The notes: a model not told the origin generated them from the letters alone. Positions 8,804 to 17,231 are shown, numbered from the stretch's first letter. The stretch: DNA of 64,000 bases from Hansschlegelia zhihuaiae (GCF_004103825.1 NZ_RYFI01000023.1:1-64000); one strand, 5' to 3'. Program-made: numbers and translations.

Positions 8804-8834
8804 GCGGGGGAGCGGCGAGAGGTCGCTTCCCCGC
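8804..8834 (+). promoter_or_regulatory. Strong hairpin between the ParB-like gene and the next small gene
   Basis: GCGGGGGAGCGG (8804-8815) pairs with TCGCTTCCCCGC (8823-8834), allowing two G-T pairs, around the loop CGAGAGG. It ends 21 bases before the next ATG and leaves AAGGAGA free as ribosome-binding site. It could be an attenuator or the 3' end of the ParB-like transcript. Confidence 0.45.
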
Positions 8835-8855
8835 ATCGTCGCAAGGAGACCCTCC

Positions 8856-9077
8856 ATGATCGAACCCGACCCGTCCGCCACGCGCCGCGTCGTCTTTCAG
8901 TATTTCGTGCCCGTTCACGTTGAGGTCGAAGACGGTCTCGTCGTCTGCGTCACCGTCATCGACGAAGCGCCGGTGCGAGACCCATCCTTGGTCGAAGGCG
9001 ATGCCGGCTACCTGCCGGAAGCTGTCGACGCCGCCGACGATGGCCAGCCCTGGCCATCCTGGCGGTTCGGCTACTGA
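8856..9077 (+). CDS. Small acidic conserved ICE protein, function unknown
   Basis: 73 aa, strongly acidic, beta-rich start (TRRVVFQYFVPVHVEVEDGLVVCVTVID) and aromatic end (PWPSWRFGY). Good ribosome-binding site AAGGAGA 9 bases before the ATG. No recognised domain. It stands between a hairpin at 8804-8834 and a terminator at 9104-9127, so it may be its own unit. Acidic small proteins in such blocks are sometimes DNA mimics; that is speculation here. Confidence 0.65.
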   Translation: MIEPDPSATRRVVFQYFVPVHVEVEDGLVVCVTVIDEAPVRDPSLVEGDAGYLPEAVDAADDGQPWPSWRFGY

Positions 9078-9103
9078 CCGCCTTCGATCCTCCCTCAACC
9101 CAG

Positions 9104-9127
9104 AGCCCGGCCATCGCGCCGGGCTTT
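9104..9127 (+). terminator. Rho-independent-type terminator
   Basis: AGCCCGGC (9104-9111) pairs with GCCGGGCT (9118-9125) around a six-base loop and is followed by TTTCTCGTTT. Confidence 0.7.
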
Positions 9128-9146
9128 CTCGTTTCCGGAGCCTGTC

Positions 9147-9563
9147 ATGGCCGACTATTTCACCCATTTCTCGTGCCTGCTCGACGTCGGCACGCCCGAG
9201 AACGCCGCCCGCGCGCTCGATCTCTACAATCGCCTGTCCGAGGAAAGCGCATCGGAGGAACCACCCTCCGCAGGCTTCCTCCTTTCGATCCAACCGGAGC
9301 ATGGCGGCAGCCAACTCTGGATGCGCGACGACGTGACCGGCGACCCCGAACGCCTCATCCACTTCGTGAACCGCTGCGCCGCCGAGTTCGGCCTCAAAGG
9401 CAGATGGGGATTCCAATATGCCAACACCTGCTCGAAGCCCCGGCTCGATGGCTTCGGCGGCGGCGCGCATGTCCTCGACCTCGCCACCCGCGAGACCGTG
9501 AACTGGATCTACACCGATGGCTGGCTCGATCAGACCATCTCCGGCGAGGGAGGACCGCTATGA
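9147..9563 (+). CDS. Conserved hypothetical protein of the ICE block
   Basis: 138 aa, soluble, with no signal or membrane segment. It has alternating strands and tryptophan-rich patches (QPEHGGSQLWMRDD, LKGRWGFQYANTC, ETVNWIYTDGWLDQT). I do not recognise a domain. It is the first of three tightly coupled genes (ATGA overlaps at 9560 and 9820) that end at a strong terminator. The three products probably act together or are needed in fixed ratio. The GGAG before the ATG (TTCCGGAGCCTGTC) supports the start. Confidence 0.7.
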   Translation: MADYFTHFSCLLDVGTPENAARALDLYNRLSEESASEEPPSAGFLLSIQPEHGGSQLWMRDDVTGDPERLIHFVNRCAAEFGLKGRWGFQYANTCSKPRLDGFGGGAHVLDLATRETVNWIYTDGWLDQTISGEGGPL

Positions 9564-9823
9564 GCATCCCCTCCTACGCCCGGACCAATTTCCAGACCCT
9601 GCTGCGCGCGGGGGGCGACGGCAATCTCGCCCTCATGGAGTGCCTCGACGCAGCGACGGCCAGCCCGCGCTACGTCATCTGCACCGTGGGGCGGGACGAT
9701 GGCGATTACGTCTTCACGCCCTTCGGCCATCTCGCCGACGGCAATCCCTACGACGCTTATCTGCCGCCCGATCTCGACGATCCCGAAGGCTTCGTGCGGC
9801 TCGACGCGGGAGAGGCGCCATGA
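9560..9823 (+). CDS. DUF6117-like small protein
   Basis: 87 aa. The sequence pattern ARTNFQTLLRAGGDGNLALMEC...ASPRYVICTVGRDDGDYVFTPFGHL...NPYDAYLPP fits the DUF6117 family, which is found in alphaproteobacterial mobile elements and has no known function. It starts within the stop of the gene before (ATGA) and ends within the start of the gene after. Confidence 0.75.
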   Translation: MSIPSYARTNFQTLLRAGGDGNLALMECLDAATASPRYVICTVGRDDGDYVFTPFGHLADGNPYDAYLPPDLDDPEGFVRLDAGEAP

Positions 9824-10116
9824 CCGACATCGACGCCATCTTCGCGGCGGATCGCCAGCGTCCGCCGCGTGAACGGTCTCTGCCCTGGCTGGAAACCAGG
9901 GACGGCATCACCGTCGTCATCGAGCCCAAGCCGCATTGGGCCAACGACATGCGGGCCTTCCGATCCGAAGCCTGCGAATATTGCGCTTATGATGATTGGA
10001 CCACGAACGGCGCCCGCGCCAGGTTCTTCGGCCACGTCGACACCTGCGGCCAAGACCTGATCCGCAAGGCCCGCGCGCTCGTCGTCGGCGAGATCGCGGA
10101 CGGACATTGGAACTGA
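9820..10116 (+). CDS. Small protein with C-x2-C...H-x3-C zinc-finger-like pattern
   Basis: 98 aa. Residues around 50-72 contain CEYC, then 16 residues, then HVDTC. This spacing (C-x2-C-x16-H-x3-C) could bind one zinc ion, but the family is unknown to me. Last gene of the 9147-10116 unit; ATGA overlap with the DUF6117-like gene; a strong terminator starts 6 bases after its stop. Confidence 0.65.
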   Translation: MTDIDAIFAADRQRPPRERSLPWLETRDGITVVIEPKPHWANDMRAFRSEACEYCAYDDWTTNGARARFFGHVDTCGQDLIRKARALVVGEIADGHWN

Positions 10117-10121
10117 TCCTC

Positions 10122-10157
10122 GGAAAAGCGCCCACCTCTCGGTCGGGCGCTTTTTCC
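10122..10157 (+). terminator. Strong Rho-independent terminator
   Basis: GGAAAAGCGCCC (10122-10133) pairs with GGGCGCTTTTTCC (10145-10157) across an 11-base loop, with a T5 run in the right arm. It closes the small-gene operon. Confidence 0.85.
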
Positions 10158-10170
10158 ATGCCAGCGTCGC

Positions 10171-10265
10171 GAGAGTGAGAGGGCGGCCGGAACGGGTTTG
10201 AGCCGGTGTGGTCGAGAGAGAGCGCCCCGCGGCTCGTCCGTTCCCGCTCTCCCGAGGCTCACATC
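10171..10265 (+). promoter_or_regulatory. Structured leader element, copy 3 (upstream of the methyltransferase-helicase)
   Basis: Starts with GAGAGTGAGAGGGCGG like copy 2. The stem uses different bases but keeps the pairing: GGAACGG (10189-10195) with CCGTTCC (10238-10244), and GAGCCG (10200-10205) with CGGCTC (10230-10235). The loop keeps GGTCGAGAGAGAG. Changed bases with kept pairing are what a selected RNA or ssDNA structure would show. Confidence 0.65.
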
Positions 10266-13200
10266 ATGACCCTGATTTCCGCATCGGCGGCAGCGACTGT
10301 CGCCGCGCCGCTTCCGCTCGCCGCCAATCCCGAACCCTCTGCCGCCATCTTCGCGGCGGCCGGCCTGCTGCTGCCCCATCTCGAACGCGGCGAGCGCGTC
10401 GATACCGCTGCCCTGCGTGCGGCGATGGAGACGGCCTTCGGCGCGTCCGATTCCGCCGGCGCCTGGGACTGGAAGACGGCCTATGACGCCTGCGAGGCCG
10501 CGACCGTACTGTTCCTGCGCAAATACGGACGTGCGCTTTTCCGCAAATCCGTAACTCCGGCTGCACGTCTGTCCGCGCTGACGAAGATCGCCGGCCTGTT
10601 GCCGACGCACACGCGCCGTTCGGCCGAGAGCCAGACCTACCAGCAATTCTCGACGCCGATCCCGCTCGGCCTGGTCGCGGCCCACGCCGCCGCCATCACC
10701 CCGGCGGACCGGGTGCTGGAACCGTCAGCGGGCACCGGCCTGCTGGCTATCCTCGCCGAGATCGCCGGCGGCACGCTCGTCCTCAACGAGCTGGCCGACA
10801 CCCGCGCCAGCCTGCTGTCGCTTCTCTTCCCGGCCATTCCCGTCACCCGCTTCGACGCGGCCCAGATCGACGATCATCTCGATCCCGCCGTCACGCCCAG
10901 CATCGTGCTGATGAATCCGCCGTTCTCCGCAATGGCCAATGTCGAAGGCCGCATAGCCGACACCACATATCGCCATGTCGCCTCGGCGCTGGCGCGTCTG
11001 GCTCCCGGCGGACGCCTGGTGACGATCACCGGCGCCAGCTTCGCGCCCGACAATCTGGCCTGGCGGGACGCATTCACTCGCCTGCAGGAGCGCGGGCGCA
11101 TCGTCTTCTCCGCCGCCATCGACGGCGCGGTCTATGCCAAACACGGCACGACGTTTCCGACGCGGCTGACCGTCATCGACAAGCGGCCCGCCGACGATCC
11201 GGCCGTGTTCCCGGCCGCACCCGGCGTTGCCTCGGACGCCGCCACGCTGCTGGGCTGGCTCGACGATCATCTGCCGACACGGCTCGCCGTCGATCCCTCC
11301 CTCACGGTCCCGACTGTCGCGGCTTCCACCCCTCGCAGCGTGCGCGGCTATATCAACCGCACCGCCAAGGCCGTCCCTGCGGCCGTGCCGATGACCGAGC
11401 CGAAGGGCCTGCCACTCGCCTACGAGACCCAGGACGGCCTAGCAGGCGAAGGCGGCCGTTTGTCCGACGGCATCTATGAAGAATACGGATTGCAGGCGAT
11501 CCGTATTGCCGGTTCTCAGGCGCACCCCACCAGGCTGGTGCAATCGGCGGCGATGGCTTCGGTCGCCCCGCCCAGACCGAGCTATCGGCCGCACCTCCCG
11601 GTCAATATCCACGAGCTGCTGTCCGACGCGCAGCTCGAGACCGTCATTTATGCCGGCGAGGCTCACTCCGATCATCTCGCCGGATCGTGGACGGTGGACG
11701 CCACCTTCGATGTCGTCACCGCCGCGCGCGAGGAAGCGACGAACGCCGCGCGCTTCCGGCGCGGCTTCATGATCGGTGACGGCACCGGCGTCGGCAAAGG
11801 GCGTCAGTCCGCCGCGATCATTCTCGACAACTGGCTCCAGGGCCGCCGCAAGGCGGTGTGGATCAGCAAGTCCGACAAGCTGATCGAGGACGCGCAGCGC
11901 GACTGGTCGGCGCTCGGCATGGAGCGCCTGCTGGTCACGCCGCTGTCGCGCTTCCCGCAGGGGCGGCCGATCACGCTGCCGGAAGGCGTCCTGTTTACGA
12001 CCTATGCCACGCTACGGTCCGACGACCGTGGCGAGAAGGTTTCGCGCGTCCGGCAGATCGTCGAATGGTTGGGCTCCGACTTCGATGGAGTCCTCATTTT
12101 CGACGAGGCGCACGCGATGCAGAATGCCGGTGGCGGCAAGGGAGAACGCGGCGACGTCGCCGCCTCGCAGCAGGGCCGCGCGGGTCTGCGGCTCCAGCAC
12201 GCGCTGCCGAACGCCCGCGTCGTCTATGTCTCGGCGACCGGCGCCACCACGGTCCACAACCTCGCCTACGCCCAGCGGCTCGGCCTGTGGGGCGGCGAGG
12301 ATTTTCCGTTCTCGACCAGGGCGGAGTTCGTGGAAGCCATCGAGGCCGGCGGCGTCGCGGCGATGGAGGTGCTGGCCCGCGACCTGCGCGCGCTCGGCCT
12401 CTACACCGCCCGCTCGCTCTCCTTCGACGGCGTGGAATACGAGCTGGTCGAGCACGCGCTGACCCCCGAGCAAATCCGCATCTACGACGCCTATGCCGGG
12501 GCCTTCGCCATCATCCATAACCACCTGGATGCGGCGATGGAGGTGGCCAATATCACCGGCGCCACCGGCACGCTGAACCGGCAGGCCAAGTCCGCCGCCC
12601 GCTCCGCCTTCGAGAGCGCCAAACAGCGCTTCTTCGGCCATCTGCTGACGTCGATGAAGACGCCGACCCTGATCCGGTCGATCACCGCCGATCTGGAATC
12701 TGGCCATGCCGCCGTCATTCAGATCGTGTCGACGGGCGAAGCCCTGATGGAGCGCCGTCTGGCCGAGTTGCCGACCGAGGAATGGAACGACGTTCGCGTG
12801 GACATCACGCCCCGCGAATATGTTCTCGACTACCTCGCCCATTCCTTCCCGGTGCAGCTCTACGAGCCGTTCACCGACGGTGAGGGCAACCTGTCGTCGC
12901 GGCCGGTCTATCGCGACGGCCAGCCCGTCGAAAGCCGCGAGGCCGTCGCGCGTCGCGACGAGCTGATCGCGCAGCTCGCCTCTCTGCCACCCGTGCCCGG
13001 CGCGCTCGACCAGATCGTCCAGCATTTCGGCACCGAGCTGGTGGCGGAGGTCACGGGCCGATCGCGGCGCATCGTCCGCAAGAACACGGCTTCGGGCGGC
13101 GACCGCCTCGTCGTCGAGAACCGCGCCGCCGCCGCCAATCTCGCCGAAACCCAGGCGTTTATGGATGACAGCAAGCGCATCCTGATCTTTTCGGACGCCG

Positions 13201-14612
13201 GCGGCACTGGTCGCAGCTATCATGCCGAGCTTTCGGCGCGGAACACCCGGTTGCGCGTCCACTATCTGCTCGAACCCGGCTGGAAAGCGGACGCCGCCAT
13301 CCAGGGCCTTGGCCGCACGCACCGGACCAACCAGGCGCAGCCGCCGCTGTTCCGGCCCATCGCCACGGACGTCAAGGCGGAGAAACGCTTCCTCTCCACC
13401 ATCGCCCGCCGCCTCGATACGCTGGGCGCGATCACGCGCGGCCAGCGCCAGACCGGCGGCCAGGGCCTGTTCCGTCCCGAAGATAATCTCGAAAGCGCCT
13501 ATGCCCGCGATGCGCTGCGCCAGCTCTATCTGCTGCTCGTGCGGGGCAAGGTCGAAGGCTGCTCGCTCGAGCGCTTCGAGTCCGCCACCGGCCTGAAGCT
13601 GATGGACGCGAACGGCATCAAGGACGAGCTGCCGCCGATCACCACCTTCCTCAACCGGCTGCTGGCCCTGACCATCGAGCTGCAGGGCATCCTGTTCACC
13701 GCCTTCGAGCAGCTTCTCACCGCCAAGATAGAGGGCGCCATCGCCGCCGGCATCTACGATGTCGGGCTGGAGACGCTGACGGCGGAAGGCTTCACCGTCA
13801 CCGGCCGCCAGACCATCTACACCCATCCCGGCACGGGCGCGGAGACGCGCCTGCTGACCATCGCCCAGAGGACTCGCAACCGCCCGGTCACGCTGGACGA
13901 CGCGCTCGCCTTTCTCGGCGAACCCGGCGCCAGGCTGCTGGTCAACGAACGCTCGGGCCGCGCCGCCCTCCAGATCCCCGCCACCTCGATCATGCTCGAC
14001 GATGGCGAGATCGAACGCCGCGTCCGGCTGATCCGGCCGATGGAATCGCACACCGTCCCGGTGAAGATGATGGGCGAGACCCATTGGATCGAGGCAGAGC
14101 GGAACGACTTCGCCACGACCTGGAACGCCGAGGTCGCGGACGTGCCGGCGTTCTCCGACAGCACGATCCACATCGTCGCCGGCCTGTTGCTGCCGATCTG
14201 GAAGCGGCTGCCGAACGAGTCCACCCGTGTCTATCGGCTCCAGACCGACGGGGGCGAACGGATCGTCGGCCGCAAGGTCTCGCCTGCCTGGGCGGCAAAT
14301 GCGACCACGACCGGCGCAGCCACGCTTGCGCCCGCCGACGCCTTCATGGCGCTGATGGATGGCCGCACCATCCTCGACCTCGCCGAGGGGCTTCAGCTTC
14401 GCCGCGTCCGCGTCATGGGCGCCAACCGCATCGAACTGTCGGGCTTCACCGACACGATGCGCGAGCGGCTCACCGCCTACGGACTGTTCCACGAGATCAT
14501 CTCCTGGAAGCTCAGGATGTTCGTGCCGACCGATAGCGCCGGTCCTGCGGTGCTGGAGCGCGTGCTGGGCCGCTATCCGGTCCAGCGTATCGGCGAGCGC
14601 GAGGCGGCATGA
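10266..14612 (+). CDS. Methyltransferase-helicase fusion (strawberry-notch-like, DarB-like antirestriction candidate)
   Basis: 1448 aa from ATG 10266. Residues ~130-330 form an N6-adenine-type methyltransferase: SAM motif LEPSAGTGLLA at ~151 and catalytic NPPF at ~216. Residues ~470-1100 are a superfamily 2 helicase of the strawberry-notch type: GDGTGVGKGRQ at ~502, DEAH at ~612, SATGATT at ~656, GLGRTHRTNQ at ~1013. The C-terminal ~350 residues are unassigned. Phage P1 DarB has the same methyltransferase-plus-helicase plan and protects incoming DNA from type I restriction. This gene sits in a block with ArdC and shares its leader, so an antirestriction role in the recipient is a reasonable inference. 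It overlaps the Toprim gene by ATGA. Confidence 0.85.
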   Translation: MTLISASAAATVAAPLPLAANPEPSAAIFAAAGLLLPHLERGERVDTAALRAAMETAFGASDSAGAWDWKTAYDACEAATVLFLRKYGRALFRKSVTPAARLSALTKIAGLLPTHTRRSAESQTYQQFSTPIPLGLVAAHAAAITPADRVLEPSAGTGLLAILAEIAGGTLVLNELADTRASLLSLLFPAIPVTRFDAAQIDDHLDPAVTPSIVLMNPPFSAMANVEGRIADTTYRHVASALARLAPGGRLVTITGASFAPDNLAWRDAFTRLQERGRIVFSAAIDGAVYAKHGTTFPTRLTVIDKRPADDPAVFPAAPGVASDAATLLGWLDDHLPTRLAVDPSLTVPTVAASTPRSVRGYINRTAKAVPAAVPMTEPKGLPLAYETQDGLAGEGGRLSDGIYEEYGLQAIRIAGSQAHPTRLVQSAAMASVAPPRPSYRPHLPVNIHELLSDAQLETVIYAGEAHSDHLAGSWTVDATFDVVTAAREEATNAARFRRGFMIGDGTGVGKGRQSAAIILDNWLQGRRKAVWISKSDKLIEDAQRDWSALGMERLLVTPLSRFPQGRPITLPEGVLFTTYATLRSDDRGEKVSRVRQIVEWLGSDFDGVLIFDEAHAMQNAGGGKGERGDVAASQQGRAGLRLQHALPNARVVYVSATGATTVHNLAYAQRLGLWGGEDFPFSTRAEFVEAIEAGGVAAMEVLARDLRALGLYTARSLSFDGVEYELVEHALTPEQIRIYDAYAGAFAIIHNHLDAAMEVANITGATGTLNRQAKSAARSAFESAKQRFFGHLLTSMKTPTLIRSITADLESGHAAVIQIVSTGEALMERRLAELPTEEWNDVRVDITPREYVLDYLAHSFPVQLYEPFTDGEGNLSSRPVYRDGQPVESREAVARRDELIAQLASLPPVPGALDQIVQHFGTELVAEVTGRSRRIVRKNTASGGDRLVVENRAAAANLAETQAFMDDSKRILIFSDAGGTGRSYHAELSARNTRLRVHYLLEPGWKADAAIQGLGRTHRTNQAQPPLFRPIATDVKAEKRFLSTIARRLDTLGAITRGQRQTGGQGLFRPEDNLESAYARDALRQLYLLLVRGKVEGCSLERFESATGLKLMDANGIKDELPPITTFLNRLLALTIELQGILFTAFEQLLTAKIEGAIAAGIYDVGLETLTAEGFTVTGRQTIYTHPGTGAETRLLTIAQRTRNRPVTLDDALAFLGEPGARLLVNERSGRAALQIPATSIMLDDGEIERRVRLIRPMESHTVPVKMMGETHWIEAERNDFATTWNAEVADVPAFSDSTIHIVAGLLLPIWKRLPNESTRVYRLQTDGGERIVGRKVSPAWAANATTTGAATLAPADAFMALMDGRTILDLAEGLQLRRVRVMGANRIELSGFTDTMRERLTAYGLFHEIISWKLRMFVPTDSAGPAVLERVLGRYPVQRIGEREAA

Positions 14613-15652
14613 TGGTCCGACTCGACGCTTCCGATCTGGCGACTCGTCTCGGCCGTGAGGCTGAGGCGGTGTGCCGCCATTATCTCGACGCCGGCCGTCG
14701 CCAGGGCAATTACTGGCAGGTCGGCGACGTCCGCAACACGCCGGGCCGCTCGATGTTCGTGCGGCTGAAAGAGACCGCGAAGGGACCAGCCGGCAAATGG
14801 ACCGACGCACAGAGCGGCGAGCACGGCGATCTTCTCGACGTGATCCGCGAGAGTTGCGGCCTCACCGACTTCGCCGATGTCGTCAAGGAGGCCCGCACCT
14901 TCCTCAGCCTGCCACGTCCCGAACCCGCGCCGGCGACGAAGAAGCGAGCGAGCACACCAGCCCCGTCAGGCTCGGCCGAGGCGGCAAAGCGGCTGTTCGC
15001 CATGTCCCAGCCGATCAGCGGCACACTCGTAGAGACGTATCTCCGCCATCGCGGCATTACGGCTTTGCACGGAACCGGAAACCTCCGCTTCCATCCACGC
15101 TGCTATTATCGGCCCGACGATCATGGCCCGACCGAAACCTGGCCGGCGATGATCGCTGCCGTCACCGATCTTCGGGGCGCGATCACCGGCGCGCATCGGA
15201 CCTGGCTCGCCCCTGACGGCTCTGGCAAGGCGCCAGTCGACACGCAGCGCAAGGCGATGGGCAATCTGCTTGGGGCTGCCGTCCGCTTCGGGATCGCCGG
15301 CGAGGTGATGGCGGCGGGCGAAGGTATCGAGACCATCCTGTCGGCGCGTCAGGCGATACCGCACATGGCGATGGCGGCCGCTTTGTCCGCTGCCCATCTC
15401 GCTGCCATCCTGTTCCCCGGCGATCTGCGCCGGCTCTATGTCGTCCGTGACAACGACCCGGCAGGCAACGGCGCGCGGGACAGCCTGGTCGAACGGGCGA
15501 ACGCAGCCGGGATCGAGGCGATTGTGCTCTCGCCGGTGCTGGAGGACTTCAACGAGGATCTCCGGCGCCTCGGCTTGGCTGCGCTCCGGGCCAATCTCAG
15601 GGTGCAGCTCGCACCGCAGGACGTCGCCCGCTTCTGGCTTGAGGCAGCATAG
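14609..15652 (+). CDS. Toprim-domain primase-like protein (P4-type)
   Basis: 347 aa. The N-terminal ~110 residues (LATRLGREAEAVCRHYLDAGRRQGNYWQVGD...GKWTDAQSGEHGDLLDVIRE) match the zinc-free primase-associated DUF7146 region that replaces a zinc ribbon. The Toprim domain follows, with AGEGIET at ~235 and VVRDNDPAG at ~278, giving the catalytic E and DxD residues. It probably makes primers on the single-stranded DNA that enters the recipient, or for replication of the excised circle. Translationally coupled (ATGA) to the methyltransferase-helicase. Confidence 0.85.
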   Translation: MMVRLDASDLATRLGREAEAVCRHYLDAGRRQGNYWQVGDVRNTPGRSMFVRLKETAKGPAGKWTDAQSGEHGDLLDVIRESCGLTDFADVVKEARTFLSLPRPEPAPATKKRASTPAPSGSAEAAKRLFAMSQPISGTLVETYLRHRGITALHGTGNLRFHPRCYYRPDDHGPTETWPAMIAAVTDLRGAITGAHRTWLAPDGSGKAPVDTQRKAMGNLLGAAVRFGIAGEVMAAGEGIETILSARQAIPHMAMAAALSAAHLAAILFPGDLRRLYVVRDNDPAGNGARDSLVERANAAGIEAIVLSPVLEDFNEDLRRLGLAALRANLRVQLAPQDVARFWLEAA

Positions 15653-15965
15653 TCGCTGGCAATGAGGTGGCGGGGGCGCCGTCACCATGCCCGCAGGATG
15701 CGTCCTTCGACCGGAGAGGACCGCGCCTCGGCCTTCGAGAGGGCGATCGGCCGTCAGCCGGTCCGGATCAGCAATGGCTGCGGCCGACGATTTTCCGGCG
15801 CGGCCCCAAGGGGCCGCTTTCCATCGCGAAACAAAATCGCCGGCCTTCGCCATCCTCCGCTGTGCTTCGGCCCTCTCGCTTCGCTCCGGGTGCAGGTCCG
15901 TCCCGCCTGACGGCTTCGTCGCCATGAAGGCCGCGACGGTCGCGGTCCAACCGATGGAGCATCCC
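15653..15965. other. Intergenic region with repeat copy A
   Basis: 313 bases without a convincing gene. From about 15823 to 15951 it resembles the stretch at 19102-19220: both contain TCGCGAAACAA, then CGCCATCCTCCGCTG, then GCCAT..AGGCCGC. Both lie directly in front of a plus-strand gene (DUF2493 here, DUF736 there). In-frame upstream extension of DUF2493 is possible, but its composition looks non-coding. Confidence 0.55.
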
Positions 15966-16892
15966 ATGAACGGGCATGATGACGACGAACCCGAACACGC
16001 CACATCGCCGACCGACCATATCGTGCAGGAGCTTCAGCTCTACGGCTACCGACCTTCGGAAGACGAAGCCGATCCTCGACCCGTCCCGGAGGACCGCATC
16101 ATCGAAGGCGCCGTCGCCGACATCTTCGACGCCCTGATCGCCACCGTGGCCGATACCAGCCTCGATCCCGACCTCGACGATCTCCTCTGGTCGACCGTCA
16201 ATATGTTCCACCGCGCCGTCGAGCGGGCCGACCGCAAACTCGACGACAACGAGCAGGCGCAGAAGCGCCTCCAGCGGGAACAGGATGGCTCCGAGGTCAA
16301 ATCCGTCCAGCTCGAACGCCTGATCGACCTGGGGCAATCGCTGATCGAACGGCGCGACAGCCTGGAGGTCTTCCGCGACAGCGCCGCCGACCGCTACCTT
16401 CGCGCCACCGGCTCACCCTGGTCCCAGCGCACGGGATCGCGCGTCAACCACCGCCATCTGACCGCTGCGATGATCGACAGCCGCGACTTCATCGCCGCCA
16501 AGCGCCGCGCGGAAACCGAGGTGCTCGTGCCCGCAGGGCCGAAGATCGCCTTCTCCGGCGGCGACACCGCCGACCACAAGCTGATCTGGGCCAAGCTCGA
16601 CCAGGTTCACGCCAAGCACCCCGACATGGTGCTGATGCACGGCGGCTCCCCGAAAGGCGCCGAAAAGATCGCATCGCGCTGGGCGGAAACCCACAAGGTG
16701 CCACAGGTCGCCTTCAAGCCCGACTGGACGAAGCACGCCAAGGCGGCCCCGTTCAAGCGCAACGACGCCATGCTGGCGATCATGCCGATCGGCGTCCTCG
16801 TCTTCCCCGGCACCGGCATCCAGGACAATCTCGCCGACAAGGCCAGAAAGCTTGGCATCCCGGTCTATCGGTTCGGATCGGGCGGCGCATGA
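15966..16892 (+). CDS. DUF2493 (SLOG/YpsA-related) protein
   Basis: 308 aa. The C-terminal ~130 residues (IAFSGGDTADHKLIWAKLDQV...VLMHGGSPKGAEKIASRWAE...FKPDWTKHAKAAPFKRN) are the DUF2493 Rossmann-like SLOG fold, which is thought to bind nucleotide-derived ligands such as ADP-ribose or NAD products. The N-terminal ~170 residues are acidic and helical (DNEQAQKRLQREQDG). Start chosen at ATG 15966 with GGAG 8 bases upstream. SLOG proteins occur both in defence and counter-defence contexts; which applies here cannot be told. Confidence 0.85.
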   Translation: MNGHDDDEPEHATSPTDHIVQELQLYGYRPSEDEADPRPVPEDRIIEGAVADIFDALIATVADTSLDPDLDDLLWSTVNMFHRAVERADRKLDDNEQAQKRLQREQDGSEVKSVQLERLIDLGQSLIERRDSLEVFRDSAADRYLRATGSPWSQRTGSRVNHRHLTAAMIDSRDFIAAKRRAETEVLVPAGPKIAFSGGDTADHKLIWAKLDQVHAKHPDMVLMHGGSPKGAEKIASRWAETHKVPQVAFKPDWTKHAKAAPFKRNDAMLAIMPIGVLVFPGTGIQDNLADKARKLGIPVYRFGSGGA

Positions 16893-16911
16893 GCGCCGTC
16901 CGACCTTCATC

Positions 16912-16977
16912 TTGAAAATTGATAGCATATTCTATATTGTGCTATCACAGCCATCACCATCGGAGGAGGTGCTATCA
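16912..16977 (+). promoter_or_regulatory. fitAB promoter with three TGCTATCA-type operator half-sites
   Basis: TGATAGCA (16920-16927) and TGCTATCA (16940-16947) form a perfect inverted repeat with a 12-base spacer that contains TATATT. A third TGCTATCA (16970-16977) overlaps the A of the fitA ATG. A -35-like TTGAAA is at 16912. As I recall it, the octamer is the same as the gonococcal FitAB operator half-site, which fits autoregulation by the FitAB complex. Confidence 0.75.
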
Positions 16978-17231
16978 TGCCCGCAGTCACGATCCGGAAC
17001 CTGTCCGACGCGACGCATCGCGCCCTCAAGGTGCGGGCGGCGCAGCACGGCCGCAGCGCCGAGGCCGAAATGCGCGATATCCTCGAAACGGCTGTCCGCC
17101 CCGACACGCGCCTGCGGCTTGGCAGCGCGCTCGCGGAACGCAGCCGCCGCCTCGGGCTGACCAATGAGGATGTCGCCGCCCTCGAACAGACCCGGGACAG
17201 GACGCCGGCAAAGCCGATGAGCTTCGAATGA
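16977..17231 (+). CDS. fitA: FitA-like ribbon-helix-helix antitoxin
   Basis: 84 aa. The N-terminus (AVTIRNLSDATHRALKVRAAQHGRS) is a ribbon-helix-helix DNA-binding domain followed by the FitA-type sequence EAEMRDILETAVRP. The C-terminal tail would wrap the PIN toxin. GGAGGAGG 9-10 bases before the ATG is a strong ribosome-binding site. It overlaps fitB by ATGA. Together with the operators just upstream this is a self-regulated toxin-antitoxin pair that would select against loss of the element. Confidence 0.9.
   Translation: MPAVTIRNLSDATHRALKVRAAQHGRSAEAEMRDILETAVRPDTRLRLGSALAERSRRLGLTNEDVAALEQTRDRTPAKPMSFE

Noticed and set aside
12012-14810. Very long open frame on the minus strand (about 930 codons) opposite the methyltransferase-helicase
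   Set aside because: The plus frame has clear motifs throughout; the minus frame is Arg/Gly/Asp/His-rich without domains, as expected opposite a GC-rich gene.
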